A stretch of 14,216 nt of DNA from an uncultured Marmoricola sp. (GTDB lineage: Bacteria > Actinomycetota > Actinomycetes > Propionibacteriales > Nocardioidaceae), in assembly GCF_943913695.1 (NCBI RefSeq), contig NZ_CALTZE010000100.1:1-14216 (forward strand), given 5' to 3'. This document shows positions 1 to 7,270 of this stretch, piece by piece. Position numbers and translations under genes: made by a program. The notes beneath the pieces were generated by a model, which searched no databases, was not told the origin of the DNA, and saw only the letters and a program-made list of their open reading frames with translations. How positions within the stretch are numbered: the stretch's first letter is position 1; each line of letters begins with the position of its first letter.

Positions 1-555
1 GTCACCCCCACCGGCATCGTGACCCGCAGCGGCGAGCACCGCGAGATCGACGTGCTCGTCGTGGCCACCGGCTTCGACGTGGTGCACCCGCCGATCGCCG
101 AGCTGGTCAAGGGCCGCCGGGGCAGCACGCTGTCGGACACCTGGCGCGAGAGCGGGCTGGCGGCCTACAAGGGCACCACCATCGCCGGCTTCCCCAACCT
201 GTTCATGGTCTTCGGGCCCAACACGGGGCTCGGCCACAACTCGATGATCTACATGTTCGAGAGCCAGATCGCCTACGTGCTCTCCGCGCTGCGCCTCCTC
301 GACACCACCGACGCCGGCACGGTGGAGCCGCGGCAGGACGCGCAGGACCGCTACAACCGCCGTCTCCAGCGCCGGATGCGGCGCACCGTGTGGACGACGG
401 GTGGCTGCTCGAGCTGGTATCTCGACGAGCACGGTCGCAACACCACGCTGTGGCCCCGCACGACACTGGCCTTCCGGCGCGCCCTGCGCACCTTCGACGC
501 CGAGGCCTACGACGTCCGCCCACGCACCACCCACCCCGAGGAGACCAGGGCATGA
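1..555 (+). CDS. Flavin-containing (Baeyer-Villiger-type) monooxygenase, C-terminal part
   Basis: The reading frame is open from the first base, so this is the C-terminal 184 residues of a gene that starts upstream of the window. The segment DVLVVATGFDV is the second-dinucleotide-domain ATGF signature of FAD/NADPH monooxygenases. The following block GFPNLFMVFGPNTGLGHNS, with the helix SQIAYVLSALRLL after it, is the typical C-terminal region of Baeyer-Villiger and FMO-like enzymes. Such enzymes use NADPH and O2 to insert oxygen into ketones or to oxygenate N/S atoms; the substrate cannot be read here. The stop TGA overlaps the ATG of the SDR gene (ATGA), so the two are translationally coupled. 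Monooxygenase plus SDR resembles the organisation of the mycobacterial mymA-type operon and of ketone/alkane catabolic operons, which is context, not proof. Confidence 0.9.
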   Translation, partial: VTPTGIVTRSGEHREIDVLVVATGFDVVHPPIAELVKGRRGSTLSDTWRESGLAAYKGTTIAGFPNLFMVFGPNTGLGHNSMIYMFESQIAYVLSALRLLDTTDAGTVEPRQDAQDRYNRRLQRRMRRTVWTTGGCSSWYLDEHGRNTTLWPRTTLAFRRALRTFDAEAYDVRPRTTHPEETRA

Positions 556-1397
556 GCAAGCTCGACACCCTGCAGGACAAGGTCGTCGTCGTCACCGGCG
601 CCGCAGGCGGCATGGGCCGCGAGATGGCGGTGCTGGCCGCTCGGCACGGCGCCCGGGTGGCGGTCTCCGACGTCGCGGCCGACGGGCTGGCCGAGACCGT
701 CGACCTCGTCAAGCACGCCGGCGCCGAGGTGCACAGCGAGATCGTCGACGTCTCCGACCGCGCCGCGATGTCGGCGTACGCCGCTGCGGTCGCCGCGCAC
801 TTCGGCCGCGTCGACGTCGTGGTCAACAACGCCGGCGTCAGCGCGACCGGTGACTTCGAGGACATGACCTACGACGACTTCGACTGGATCGTGGGCATCA
901 ACTTCATGGGCGTCGTCCACGGCACCAAGGAGTTCCTGCCGCACCTGATCGCCTCGGGCGACGGCTACCTGGTCAACATCTCCAGCCTCTTCGGGCTGAT
1001 CAGCGTGCCGGGCCAGGCGGCGTACAACGCCACGAAGTACGCCGTGCGCGGCTTCACCGAGGCGCTGCGCGAGGAGATGCTGGTCAACAAGCACCCGGTC
1101 TCGGTGACCTGCGTGCACCCGGGTGGCATCAAGACCGGCATCTCGCGCAACGGCCGCAAGAACGCCTCGCTCGACGTGCAGGCCGTCGACGAGCTCTTCG
1201 ACACCCAGCTCGCCACGATGCCGGCCGACAAGGCCGCCCGCATCATCCTGGAGGGGGCGCTGCGCAGGCGCCCGCGCCAGCTCGTCGGCCTCGACGCGCA
1301 CCTGCTGCACCACTTCGGCCGGCTCACCGGCGCCCGCTACCAGGACGTCGTGGCCCGCGTGACGGCCGCGCGGATGCCGGCCAAGAAGCAGTCCTAG
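552..1397 (+). CDS. SDR family NAD(P)-dependent oxidoreductase
   Basis: This is a classical short-chain dehydrogenase/reductase of 281 aa. Visible motifs are the Rossmann glycine motif TGAAGGMG (residues 15-22), NNAG (92-95), the catalytic serine in the ISS strand (about 145) and YxxxK (Y158, K162), so the enzyme should be active. After the active site the VHPGGIKTGI block matches the PG motif that closes the cofactor site. The length is normal for a classical SDR with a short C-terminal extension. The ATG overlaps the upstream monooxygenase stop by ATGA, and GAGGAG lies 8 nt before it. It most likely interconverts an alcohol and a ketone or aldehyde in the same pathway as the monooxygenase; similar proteins act on long-chain acyl or fatty alcohol substrates, but the substrate is an inference. 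Confidence 0.93.
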   Translation: MSKLDTLQDKVVVVTGAAGGMGREMAVLAARHGARVAVSDVAADGLAETVDLVKHAGAEVHSEIVDVSDRAAMSAYAAAVAAHFGRVDVVVNNAGVSATGDFEDMTYDDFDWIVGINFMGVVHGTKEFLPHLIASGDGYLVNISSLFGLISVPGQAAYNATKYAVRGFTEALREEMLVNKHPVSVTCVHPGGIKTGISRNGRKNASLDVQAVDELFDTQLATMPADKAARIILEGALRRRPRQLVGLDAHLLHHFGRLTGARYQDVVARVTAARMPAKKQS

Positions 1398-1406
1398 GAG
1401 TCAGCC

Positions 1407-1412
1407 TAGAGT
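1407..1412 (+). promoter_or_regulatory. Putative -10 box (TAGAGT) of a leaderless transcript
   Basis: TAGAGT fits the actinobacterial TANNNT -10 consensus. It ends exactly 7 nt before the ATG of the DUF402 gene, and no Shine-Dalgarno sequence is seen there. In actinobacteria this spacing places the transcription start on the start codon. No good -35 is visible, which is common for such promoters. The assignment is inferred from spacing only. Confidence 0.5.
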
Positions 1413-1419
1413 CGCCGGC

Positions 1420-1938
1420 ATGACCCCGGTGCGCGTGGAGTGCCGCAAGTGGCCCGACGCGCCGCACTGGGAGTTCGACGCGCTGCGGCTCGGGCACGAC
1501 GCCCTTGGCACCTGGCTCGGCATCCCCCGCGGCACCCTGCTCGCGAGCCCTGGGCGCGCCTTCGACGCCGCTGCCGACCACGTGACGCTGGTGCCGCACG
1601 ACGCCTGGTGGCTGGCGACCTTCTACGGCGAGGACCGCGAGCGGCCCTTCAACACCTACGTCGACATCGCCACGCGGGCGGTCTGGCACGACCCGGCGCT
1701 GGTGCGCGCGGTCGACCTCGACCTCGACGTGGTGGAGGGCACGACGGGGCGGGTGTGGGTCGACGACGAGGACGAGTTCGCCGCGCACCGCGTGTCGCTG
1801 GACTACCCCGACGACGTGGTCGAGGCCGCCCTGGAGAGTGCGCAGGCCGTGCTCGCGGCCGTGCAGCAGCACCAAGCGCCGTACGACGGCTCCCACCGGG
1901 AGTGGCTCGCCCGCCTGCGCGCGAGCCTGCGACGATAG
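1420..1938 (+). CDS. DUF402 domain-containing protein
   Basis: This 172-aa protein matches the DUF402 fold. It carries the core pattern WWLATFY (63-69), NTYVDIATRAVW (78-89), the acidic strand DLDLDVV (99-105) and DDEDEF (115-120), followed by a C-terminal helical region. The clustered Asp/Glu residues are those that bind divalent metal and a phosphate group in characterised relatives, which include nucleoside di/triphosphate phosphohydrolases and the FomD-type nucleotidyl-phosphonate hydrolase. A nucleotide-phosphate hydrolase role is therefore plausible, but the true substrate is unknown. The gene is 22 bp after the SDR stop, has no visible ribosome-binding site and probably has its own leaderless promoter. 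The next gene starts 4 bp after its stop. Confidence 0.85.
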   Translation: MTPVRVECRKWPDAPHWEFDALRLGHDALGTWLGIPRGTLLASPGRAFDAAADHVTLVPHDAWWLATFYGEDRERPFNTYVDIATRAVWHDPALVRAVDLDLDVVEGTTGRVWVDDEDEFAAHRVSLDYPDDVVEAALESAQAVLAAVQQHQAPYDGSHREWLARLRASLRR

Positions 1939-1942
1939 GGCG

Positions 1943-3067
1943 GTGCCGTCGGTCCCCCGCATCGACTTCCAGGACTCCCCCGAGCCCACCTTGGGCGTGG
2001 AGTGGGAGTGCGCCCTCGTCGACCGCGGCTCACGCGACCTCGTCAACGCCGCCTCCGAGCTCTTCTCCCGTGTCACGGAGGCGCACGGCCCGCAGCCGCG
2101 GCTGCACAAGGAGCTGCTGCGCAACACCGTCGAGCTCACCACCGGCGTGTGCCACACCGTCGGCGAGGCGATGGCCGAGCTCGACGAGCTGCTGGGGCTG
2201 GTGCGGCCCGTCGCCGAGGAGCTCGGCGTCGACCTCTACGCCGCCGGCACGCACCCCTTCGCGACCTGGTCCAACCAGCAGCTCACCGCAGGCCACCGCT
2301 ACGAGGAGCTGATCGAGCGCACCCAGTGGTGGGGCCGCCAGATGCTCATCTGGGGCGTCCACGTGCACGTCGGGATCGCCCGCGAGCACGTGATGGCGGT
2401 GACGACGTCGCTGCTGAAGTGGTATCCGCACCTGCTCGCCCTCTCGGCCTCCTCCCCCATCTGGGCCGGCACCGACACCGGCTACGCGAGCAACCGGGCG
2501 ATGATGTTCCAGCAGCTGCCGACCGCCGGCCTGCCCTTCCACTTCGCCGACTGGGCCGCCTTCGAGGCCTACGCCGGCGACCTGCTCACCACCGGCGTGA
2601 TCGAGGAGATCGACGAGATCCGCTGGGACGTGCGCCCCGCCCCCCGCCACGGCACGGTCGAGGTGCGCGTCTGCGACGGCATCACCACACGGGCCGAGAT
2701 GCGGGCGCTCGTCGCCCTGACCCACTGCCTGGTGGTGCACCTCGTCGACCGGCTCGAGGCCGGCGAGACGCTGCCCACGCTGCCGCCGTGGCACGTGCAG
2801 GAGAACAAGTGGCGCGCGGCCCGCTACGGCCTCGACGCCTGGATCATCCTCGATTCCTCCTCCGAGGAGCGACTGCTGCTCGAGGACCTCGAGGACCTGC
2901 TCGACGACCTGGCCCCCGTCGCCCGCCGTCTCGGCTGCGCCGACGACCTCGCCCTGGTGCGTCAGATCCCCGCCCGCGGCGGGTCCTACCAGCGCCAGCG
3001 CTCGGTCGCCGAGCGCACCGGCCACGACCTGGTCGCCGTCGTCGACAGCGTCGTCCGCGAGCTCTGA
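1943..3067 (+). CDS. Glutamate-cysteine ligase-like carboxylate-amine ligase (YbdK/GCS2 family)
   Basis: This is a 374-aa member of the GCS2/YbdK branch of the glutamate-cysteine ligase superfamily, of normal length. Landmarks are the N-terminal TLGVEWE segment (about 16-22, nucleotide/metal-binding glutamates), HVHVG (from residue 140), and RWDVRPAPRHGTVEVRVCD near residues 226-245, with E240, R242 and D245 in the family positions. Family members join the gamma-carboxyl of glutamate to an amine in an ATP-dependent reaction. YbdK has weak gamma-glutamylcysteine activity; actinobacteria use EgtA-type or GCS2 enzymes variously, so the real product is not certain. The chosen start is GTG 4 bp after the DUF402 stop, which gives the canonical N-terminus. 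An open frame reaching further upstream overlaps DUF402 and is not needed. Its translation is probably coupled to DUF402. Confidence 0.88.
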   Translation: MPSVPRIDFQDSPEPTLGVEWECALVDRGSRDLVNAASELFSRVTEAHGPQPRLHKELLRNTVELTTGVCHTVGEAMAELDELLGLVRPVAEELGVDLYAAGTHPFATWSNQQLTAGHRYEELIERTQWWGRQMLIWGVHVHVGIAREHVMAVTTSLLKWYPHLLALSASSPIWAGTDTGYASNRAMMFQQLPTAGLPFHFADWAAFEAYAGDLLTTGVIEEIDEIRWDVRPAPRHGTVEVRVCDGITTRAEMRALVALTHCLVVHLVDRLEAGETLPTLPPWHVQENKWRAARYGLDAWIILDSSSEERLLLEDLEDLLDDLAPVARRLGCADDLALVRQIPARGGSYQRQRSVAERTGHDLVAVVDSVVREL

Positions 3068-3124
3068 GGGCCGCGCGTTCCAGGCACCGAAACCGCCACT
3101 CACCACCCCGCCGAGCGGAGAGAC

Positions 3125-4255
3125 TCACTCCATCGGAGCGATCACGTCCGTGGCCACCAGGGGGTCCATGCCACACACGGCGAGCAGGTCGGCGGTGATG
3201 GAGCGGAGCTGGCCGAGCACCACCTCGGAGGAGAGGTCGTGGACGCGCTGCACCTCGCTGGTACGCCGCCCGAAGGCGACGAGGGAGCCGCGCACGGAGC
3301 GGGCGAGACGATCCTGGGAGAGCTCGGTGGCGACGGCGTCGCTGCAGGCGGCGAGCTCGCGGCAGAGATCGGCGTACTCCGGTGGCGGCAGCCGGCGCTG
3401 GTGAGCGGCGACGGCGACGCGACGCACCAGCACCCGGGTGTTGCGGAGCGCGAAGTCGAGCGGCTCGACCAGCTCGGCCATGGCCCGCACCCGGCCGGCG
3501 TGGCGGCGCCGGAAGGGTGAGGACCGGACCACGGAGAGGCCCTCGTCGGCGGCGGCGCGCAGCTCCCCGACCAGGCCGTCGGTCGACCGGGCGTCGGAGA
3601 GCACGCTCAGGGCGCGCTCGACGTCGCCGTCGACGATGCTGTCGGCCGCGGCGCGCAGCAGCGAGGAGATCTTCTCCACCACCTCGGCGGCCTCCTCGCG
3701 GGGCCGACGCAGCGGCGCACGGGGCACCACGGCCGCGGCGACGAGGGCCACGCCGCCGCCGATGAGGGCGTCGGTCCAGCGCAGCAGGGCGTCGCCGGGC
3801 GCCGGTGCGAGCGTGGCCACGATGATCGCCTGCACCGCTGCCTGGGTGACCAGCAGCGTGCCGGCGTCGAGCAGCAGCGCCACCGACATCGCCACGGCCA
3901 CGATCAGCACGAGCTGCAGCGCACCCTGGCCGAGCGTGTAGGTCACGAGGTCGCCGAGGAAGACCCCGACGGCGACTCCGACGGCCACCTCGACCACCCG
4001 CCGCATCCGCTGGCCGTAGCTCGTGCCGAGGCTGACGACGGCGGCGATCGGGGCGAAGAACGGCATCGGGTGGTCGAGCAGGTCGTTGGCGACGAACCAC
4101 GCCACACCGGCGGCGACCGCGCACTGCGCGACCTGGAAGCCCTTGCTGCGCAGCCGCTGACGCCGCTGCCGCATGCTCGTGCGTCCGCGGTGCAGCGCCG
4201 TACCGAAGTGGGCCGCCCGCAGCGGGCGCCCACCCGCGCTCCCGCCCCTCGCCAC
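3125..4255 (-). CDS. Aromatic acid exporter / FUSC family membrane protein
   Basis: The N-terminal half has about six hydrophobic segments (roughly residues 41-57, 65-79, 86-104, 112-130, 133-151 and 161-178), including HPMPFFAPIAAVVSLGTSYGQR. This is the hallmark of the FUSC/ArAE (DUF939-like) half-barrel. The remaining 190 residues are a soluble, helix-rich cytoplasmic domain. Family members are thought to export aromatic acids or similar small molecules across the inner membrane; the substrate here is unknown. The GTG at 4255 was chosen because GGGAGG lies 4 nt before it (376 aa). A GTG at 4297 lies inside a hairpin and lacks a convincing ribosome-binding site, and an ATG at 4174 would also keep all membrane segments. 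The gene lies downstream of DUF1501 on the same strand and converges with the ligase gene. No clear terminator is visible in 3068-3124. Confidence 0.85.
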   Translation of the reverse strand: MARGGSAGGRPLRAAHFGTALHRGRTSMRQRRQRLRSKGFQVAQCAVAAGVAWFVANDLLDHPMPFFAPIAAVVSLGTSYGQRMRRVVEVAVGVAVGVFLGDLVTYTLGQGALQLVLIVAVAMSVALLLDAGTLLVTQAAVQAIIVATLAPAPGDALLRWTDALIGGGVALVAAAVVPRAPLRRPREEAAEVVEKISSLLRAAADSIVDGDVERALSVLSDARSTDGLVGELRAAADEGLSVVRSSPFRRRHAGRVRAMAELVEPLDFALRNTRVLVRRVAVAAHQRRLPPPEYADLCRELAACSDAVATELSQDRLARSVRGSLVAFGRRTSEVQRVHDLSSEVVLGQLRSITADLLAVCGMDPLVATDVIAPME

Positions 4256-4259
4256 TGGA

Positions 4260-4265
4260 CCTCCC
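4260..4265 (-). promoter_or_regulatory. Ribosome-binding site deciding the FUSC start
   Basis: The minus strand reads GGGAGG, then TCCA, then GTG. It is the only strong Shine-Dalgarno match near the N-terminus of the FUSC-like gene and supports the start at 4255 rather than at 4297. The site partly overlaps a small GC stem (4264-4269 with 4276-4281), which could modulate access to it. Confidence 0.5.
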
Positions 4266-4289
4266 GCAGCCTCGCCTGCGGCGAACCTA

Positions 4290-4319
4290 CCGCTCACCGT
4301 TCCCGTTGCCGGTGAGTGG
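4290..4319 (-). terminator. Candidate hairpin terminator after DUF1501
   Basis: Arms 4290-4299 and 4310-4319 pair over 10 bp with a single G-U wobble and a 10-nt loop. The hairpin begins 8 nt after the DUF1501 stop on the minus strand. There is no T-tract, as is usual in high-GC actinobacteria. It would end the DUF1800-DUF1501 transcript, or act as a stem between that pair and the FUSC-like gene. Confidence 0.45.
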
Positions 4320-4327
4320 CGGCCGGG

Positions 4328-5611
4328 TCAGACCATGAGGCCCAGTGGCGAGTGGGACAGGCCGGGGAAGACCTGCGGGACGGAGCGGTCGGGGAAGCGC
4401 GAGGAGATGATCTCGGCCAGCACGTCGCGGTAGTCGGTCGTGACCTCGAGGTCGCCGGCCACGAGCTTGCCGCTGGCCAGGCCCGGCCACCGGCCGTAGT
4501 ACTGCTTGCCGCGCACTCCGCCGCCGAGGACGAGCATCATGTTGCCCCAGCCGTGGTCGAGGCCGCGGTTGCCGTTCTCGGCCACGCGGCGCCCGAACTC
4601 CGAGATCGTCGCCAGCGTGACCCGGTCGCCGAGGGTGCCGAGGTCCTTGAAGAACGCCGCGACCGACGACGCGAAGGCGCCGATCATGGCCTGCATCAGT
4701 CCGCTGCCCTGGTTGCCGTAGTCGGCGTGCATGTCCCAGGAGCCGTAGTCGATGCTGATCACGGCCGTGCCGGGGTTGCGCCGGATCAGCGACGCAGCGT
4801 CGCGCAGAGCATCGGAGATGTCGGCCGCCGGCCAGGCGGTGGGATAGACGGCGCCGTTGGACGGCTTGTACGCCGCGTTCATCGTGCGCGCGAAGCCCGT
4901 GCTGATGCTCACCGCGTCGCGGGAGGCCTGCGCGAGCGGGCTGCGGTCACCCGCCCACATCTGGGCGAGGCCGGCGTAGCGCTTGGCGCCGCGCTTCTTG
5001 GTCATGCCGACGAGCTCGAGGTTCTTGTAGCCGTTGGTCGCCAGGGTCGGCGCCGGGCCCGCCAGCATCATGGGGGTCAGCGGCGAGCTCAGGTGCACCG
5101 CCTCCGTCGGCCCCACGATGCCCCCCAGCCCGACCATCCGGTTGACCCAGCCCCGGCGGGTCTCCGAGCCGGGAGCGGCGTCCTCGACCAGCTCGATCGC
5201 CTCGAAGTGCGAGCGGTTGGGCACCCGCATGCCGACGGCGTGCACGGCGGCCATCCGGCCGGCGTTCCACATCGGGAGCAGCGGCGCCATGTTGGGGTGC
5301 AGGCCGAACATGGCGTCCTTGGCCAGGACGGAGTCGCGGTTGACCGCGATGCTGCGCCGCGCCGCGTAGTAGCCCGGGTCGGCGTGCGGCACCACCACGC
5401 CCAGGCCGTCGATCCCGCCGCGGAAGCTCACCACGACCAGCACGTTGCCGGGCGTCGCCCCGAAGCTCGCGTCCATCACGGTGTCGCCGAAGGTGCTCGT
5501 GGTGACCGCCACGCCGGTGGCGGCCGCGAGCCCCTGCACGAAGCCGCGGCGGCTCATCTGGCTGGCGCGGTGGAAGTCCTCGCAGCTGATCTGGGCGGGG
5601 TCGGGTGTCAT
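4328..5611 (-). CDS. DUF1501 domain-containing protein, Tat-exported
   Basis: This 427-aa protein starts with a Tat-type leader: S20-R21-R22-G-F24 is followed by a short, weakly hydrophobic Ala/Val/Thr stretch to about residue 40. The body shows DUF1501 landmarks: NVLVVVSFRGGIDGLG near the start of the mature part, SWDMH (291-295), SEFGRRVAENG and DHGWGN (352-357). The family is distantly related to the alkaline phosphatase/sulfatase fold, and the Asp/His clusters resemble its metal sites, but no reaction is established. The ATG at 5611 has GGAG 5 nt upstream. It follows the DUF1800 gene by 15 bp, the classical pairing of these two families, so the products probably act together in the cell envelope. 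Confidence 0.92.
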   Translation of the reverse strand: MTPDPAQISCEDFHRASQMSRRGFVQGLAAATGVAVTTSTFGDTVMDASFGATPGNVLVVVSFRGGIDGLGVVVPHADPGYYAARRSIAVNRDSVLAKDAMFGLHPNMAPLLPMWNAGRMAAVHAVGMRVPNRSHFEAIELVEDAAPGSETRRGWVNRMVGLGGIVGPTEAVHLSSPLTPMMLAGPAPTLATNGYKNLELVGMTKKRGAKRYAGLAQMWAGDRSPLAQASRDAVSISTGFARTMNAAYKPSNGAVYPTAWPAADISDALRDAASLIRRNPGTAVISIDYGSWDMHADYGNQGSGLMQAMIGAFASSVAAFFKDLGTLGDRVTLATISEFGRRVAENGNRGLDHGWGNMMLVLGGGVRGKQYYGRWPGLASGKLVAGDLEVTTDYRDVLAEIISSRFPDRSVPQVFPGLSHSPLGLMV

Positions 5612-5626
5612 CGGGTCTCCGGGGGG

Positions 5627-7114
5627 TCAGCGGCACATGTGCTGCGGTGAGTCGAGGAGCACCGAGGCGACGTAGGGGAACATCCAGCTCGCCAGTCCGT
5701 GCTTGCGGGTGATGGTGGTGCGCGGCGTCAGTCCGGTGGCGGCGCACGCCGCGCGCAGCGTGCGCTCGGTGGAGGGGGCGCCGAGCAGGGTGCGCGAGAG
5801 GTGGTCGACGTAGGCCGCGAAGCTGATCGAGGCGGCCGGGATCCGGCCGACCGCCTTGAGGTAGGTGACGTCGACCTTGGGGTAGTAGCCGCCGGCGAGC
5901 AGCCAGTGCACCCGGTAGGAGCGCAGCATCCGCACACCGGAGCTCCACTCGGGGTTGGTCTCGGGAGCGCCGTCCGGGCGCGGCCAGCTGTAGAGCCGCA
6001 GGCCGTTGTGGAAGTAGTTCAGCGTCATCGGGAAGGAGGCCGAGCTGCGTCCCCGGCTGGGGCGCCGCGCGGTCACGCCGAGCGCCCGCACGGTGGCGAC
6101 CAGGTCGTCGACCGGGGTGCTCACCTTCTGCCCGGCCGAGCCGCGGAACTCAGGGTCGGCGACCAGGGCGAGCAGGGTGGCGCGGATGTCGGTGCCGGAC
6201 TCGGTGAAGACCGTCGCGAGGTGGGAGACCAGACGCTCGCTGGGGGTGTCGCTGACGAAGCGCACGGCCAGACGGCGCGCGACGTTGCGCGCCGTCGCCG
6301 GGTGGCGGGCCAGGTAGCGCAGGTACGCCGTCGCGACCTCGCGGCCGTCGGAGGAGGCGTTGGCGTGGCTGAAGCCGAGCACCCGCACCGCACCGGTGGT
6401 GTGGTTGGCGGAGTCGTAGAAGCCCTCGTAGGTCGAGCCCCAGCGCACCGAGTAGCCGGAGAGGATCTTGGCGGAGTCCTTGACCATGTCCTCGGTGTAG
6501 GCCGCCTCGGTGCCGACGGTGTGCAGCTCCAACAGCTCGCGGCCCTGGTTCTCGTTGGGCGCGTTGCGGGTGGAGCGCCAGTTGTCGAGGTAGAGCGACA
6601 TCGCCGGGTGGGTGCTCGCCGCGATCAGCAGGTCCTCGAAGCGGCCGAGGGCGTGGCGCCGCAGCATCAGGTGGTAGTCGTGCTGGTGCAGGTAGGCGCG
6701 GTCGTCGCCGGTCGAGACGTGCAGGTGGTTGCTCCAGAAGTCGACCATCGTCTCCAGCACCGGCCAGCTGGTGTACATCCGCCGCAGCGTGCTCCAGTTG
6801 CCCAGGTCGAGGCCGTAGTGGTGGCGCTGCAGCGTGCGGCGCTCGTTGGTCTGGAACTTCTGCAGCGGCGTGGAGCGCAGCTGGGGGAACCACGAGTCGA
6901 CCGCCTTGATCATCGCCGAGTCACGGTCGGGGTCGGGCTGCAGCTGCGCCTGGAGCCAGGCGTCGATGCCGCCCGCGCGGCGTACGTCGGCCAGGCCGCT
7001 CTGCGAGAAGCCGCAGCCGAGCCGCTTGAGCACGTGCAGCTCGAAGGCCGAGGCCGCGGGGGTGGCGCGGTAGGGCACGGGCGTGTAGGCCGACGCCGCG
7101 CGCAGCACCTGCAT
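5627..7114 (-). CDS. DUF1800 domain-containing protein
   Basis: This 495-aa protein carries the DUF1800 hallmarks: the N-terminal FELHVLKRLGCGFS segment, MVDFWSNHLHVS, and the diagnostic NENxxRELLELH motif (residues 187-198, here preceded by AP). The AKILSGYSVRW and VADPEFR segments also match the family. Biochemical function is unknown; members almost always sit beside a DUF1501 gene, as here. ATG 7114 is chosen because GGGGAGGG lies 5 nt before it; an in-frame GTG at 7186 has no ribosome-binding site and would read through the regulatory region. Unlike its partner it shows no signal peptide or membrane helix, so if it is extracytoplasmic it might be carried out with DUF1501 by the Tat system (inference). 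The gene is transcribed divergently from the wax ester synthase. Confidence 0.92.
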   Translation of the reverse strand: MQVLRAASAYTPVPYRATPAASAFELHVLKRLGCGFSQSGLADVRRAGGIDAWLQAQLQPDPDRDSAMIKAVDSWFPQLRSTPLQKFQTNERRTLQRHHYGLDLGNWSTLRRMYTSWPVLETMVDFWSNHLHVSTGDDRAYLHQHDYHLMLRRHALGRFEDLLIAASTHPAMSLYLDNWRSTRNAPNENQGRELLELHTVGTEAAYTEDMVKDSAKILSGYSVRWGSTYEGFYDSANHTTGAVRVLGFSHANASSDGREVATAYLRYLARHPATARNVARRLAVRFVSDTPSERLVSHLATVFTESGTDIRATLLALVADPEFRGSAGQKVSTPVDDLVATVRALGVTARRPSRGRSSASFPMTLNYFHNGLRLYSWPRPDGAPETNPEWSSGVRMLRSYRVHWLLAGGYYPKVDVTYLKAVGRIPAASISFAAYVDHLSRTLLGAPSTERTLRAACAATGLTPRTTITRKHGLASWMFPYVASVLLDSPQHMCR

Positions 7115-7119
7115 CTGGG

Positions 7120-7127
7120 CCCTCCCC
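7120..7127 (-). promoter_or_regulatory. Strong ribosome-binding site for DUF1800
   Basis: The minus strand reads GGGGAGGG five nucleotides before ATG 7114, which fixes the start there. Confidence 0.75.
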
Positions 7128-7130
7128 GGT

Positions 7131-7199
7131 CGATGTCCGTTATGGGTATCTTGCTGGCTCTCGATCCACTGCGGAGCGTTTTGCACAAATCGGACATCG
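7131..7199. promoter_or_regulatory. 9-bp inverted repeat in the divergent DUF1800 / WS-DGAT intergenic region
   Basis: CGATGTCCG (7131-7139) and its exact reverse complement CGGACATCG (7191-7199) flank a 51-bp spacer that includes an AT-richer patch (7177-7190). The left arm lies 17 bp before the DUF1800 start. The right arm directly abuts a possible -35 of the wax ester synthase gene. Two sites read by one regulator, possibly with looping, would allow co-regulation of both transcripts. A chance match of this size in about 150 bp is uncommon but not excluded. Confidence 0.4.
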
Positions 7200-7200
7200 G

Positions 7201-7229
7201 TTGTGGCCCGACGAGCGACGCGTCAGGAT
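7201..7229 (+). promoter_or_regulatory. Candidate promoter for the wax ester synthase gene
   Basis: TTGTGG (7201-7206) and CAGGAT (7224-7229) are separated by 17 bp. CAGGAT differs by one base from the TAGGAT -10 common in actinobacteria. The transcript would start near 7236 and leave a leader of about 35 nt that contains the ribosome-binding site GAGG at 7261-7264. Confidence 0.35.
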
Positions 7230-7270
7230 CGGGCTGCTCACCACCCTCACCGCGACCAGAGAGGCACCCC

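Noticed and set aside
3068..3124. Terminator between the convergent ligase and FUSC-like genes
   Set aside because: I looked for a stem-loop in this 57-bp gap and found none convincing.
2844..4124. Minus-strand open frame spanning the ligase end and the FUSC-like gene
   Set aside because: The Arg/Gly/Ala-rich translation has no fold, and it overlaps two genes with recognised domains.
4256..4297. GTG 4297 as the start of the FUSC-like gene
   Set aside because: It lies inside a hairpin and lacks a good ribosome-binding site, while GTG 4255 has GGGAGG 4 nt upstream. It is kept as an alternative only.
4316..5650. Long + strand open frame over DUF1501
   Set aside because: It is compositional shadow of the real minus-strand gene; its translation is low-complexity and shows no domain.
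7115..7186. GTG 7186 as the start of DUF1800
   Set aside because: There is no ribosome-binding site and it would translate the intergenic repeat region; GGGGAGGG before ATG 7114 decides the start.
5699..7270. Upstream in-frame extension of the wax ester synthase, open for more than 1.5 kb
   Set aside because: It is antisense to the well-supported DUF1800 gene, has no family similarity, and arises because high GC suppresses stop codons. The GTG at 7271 has a ribosome-binding site and the correct N-terminus.
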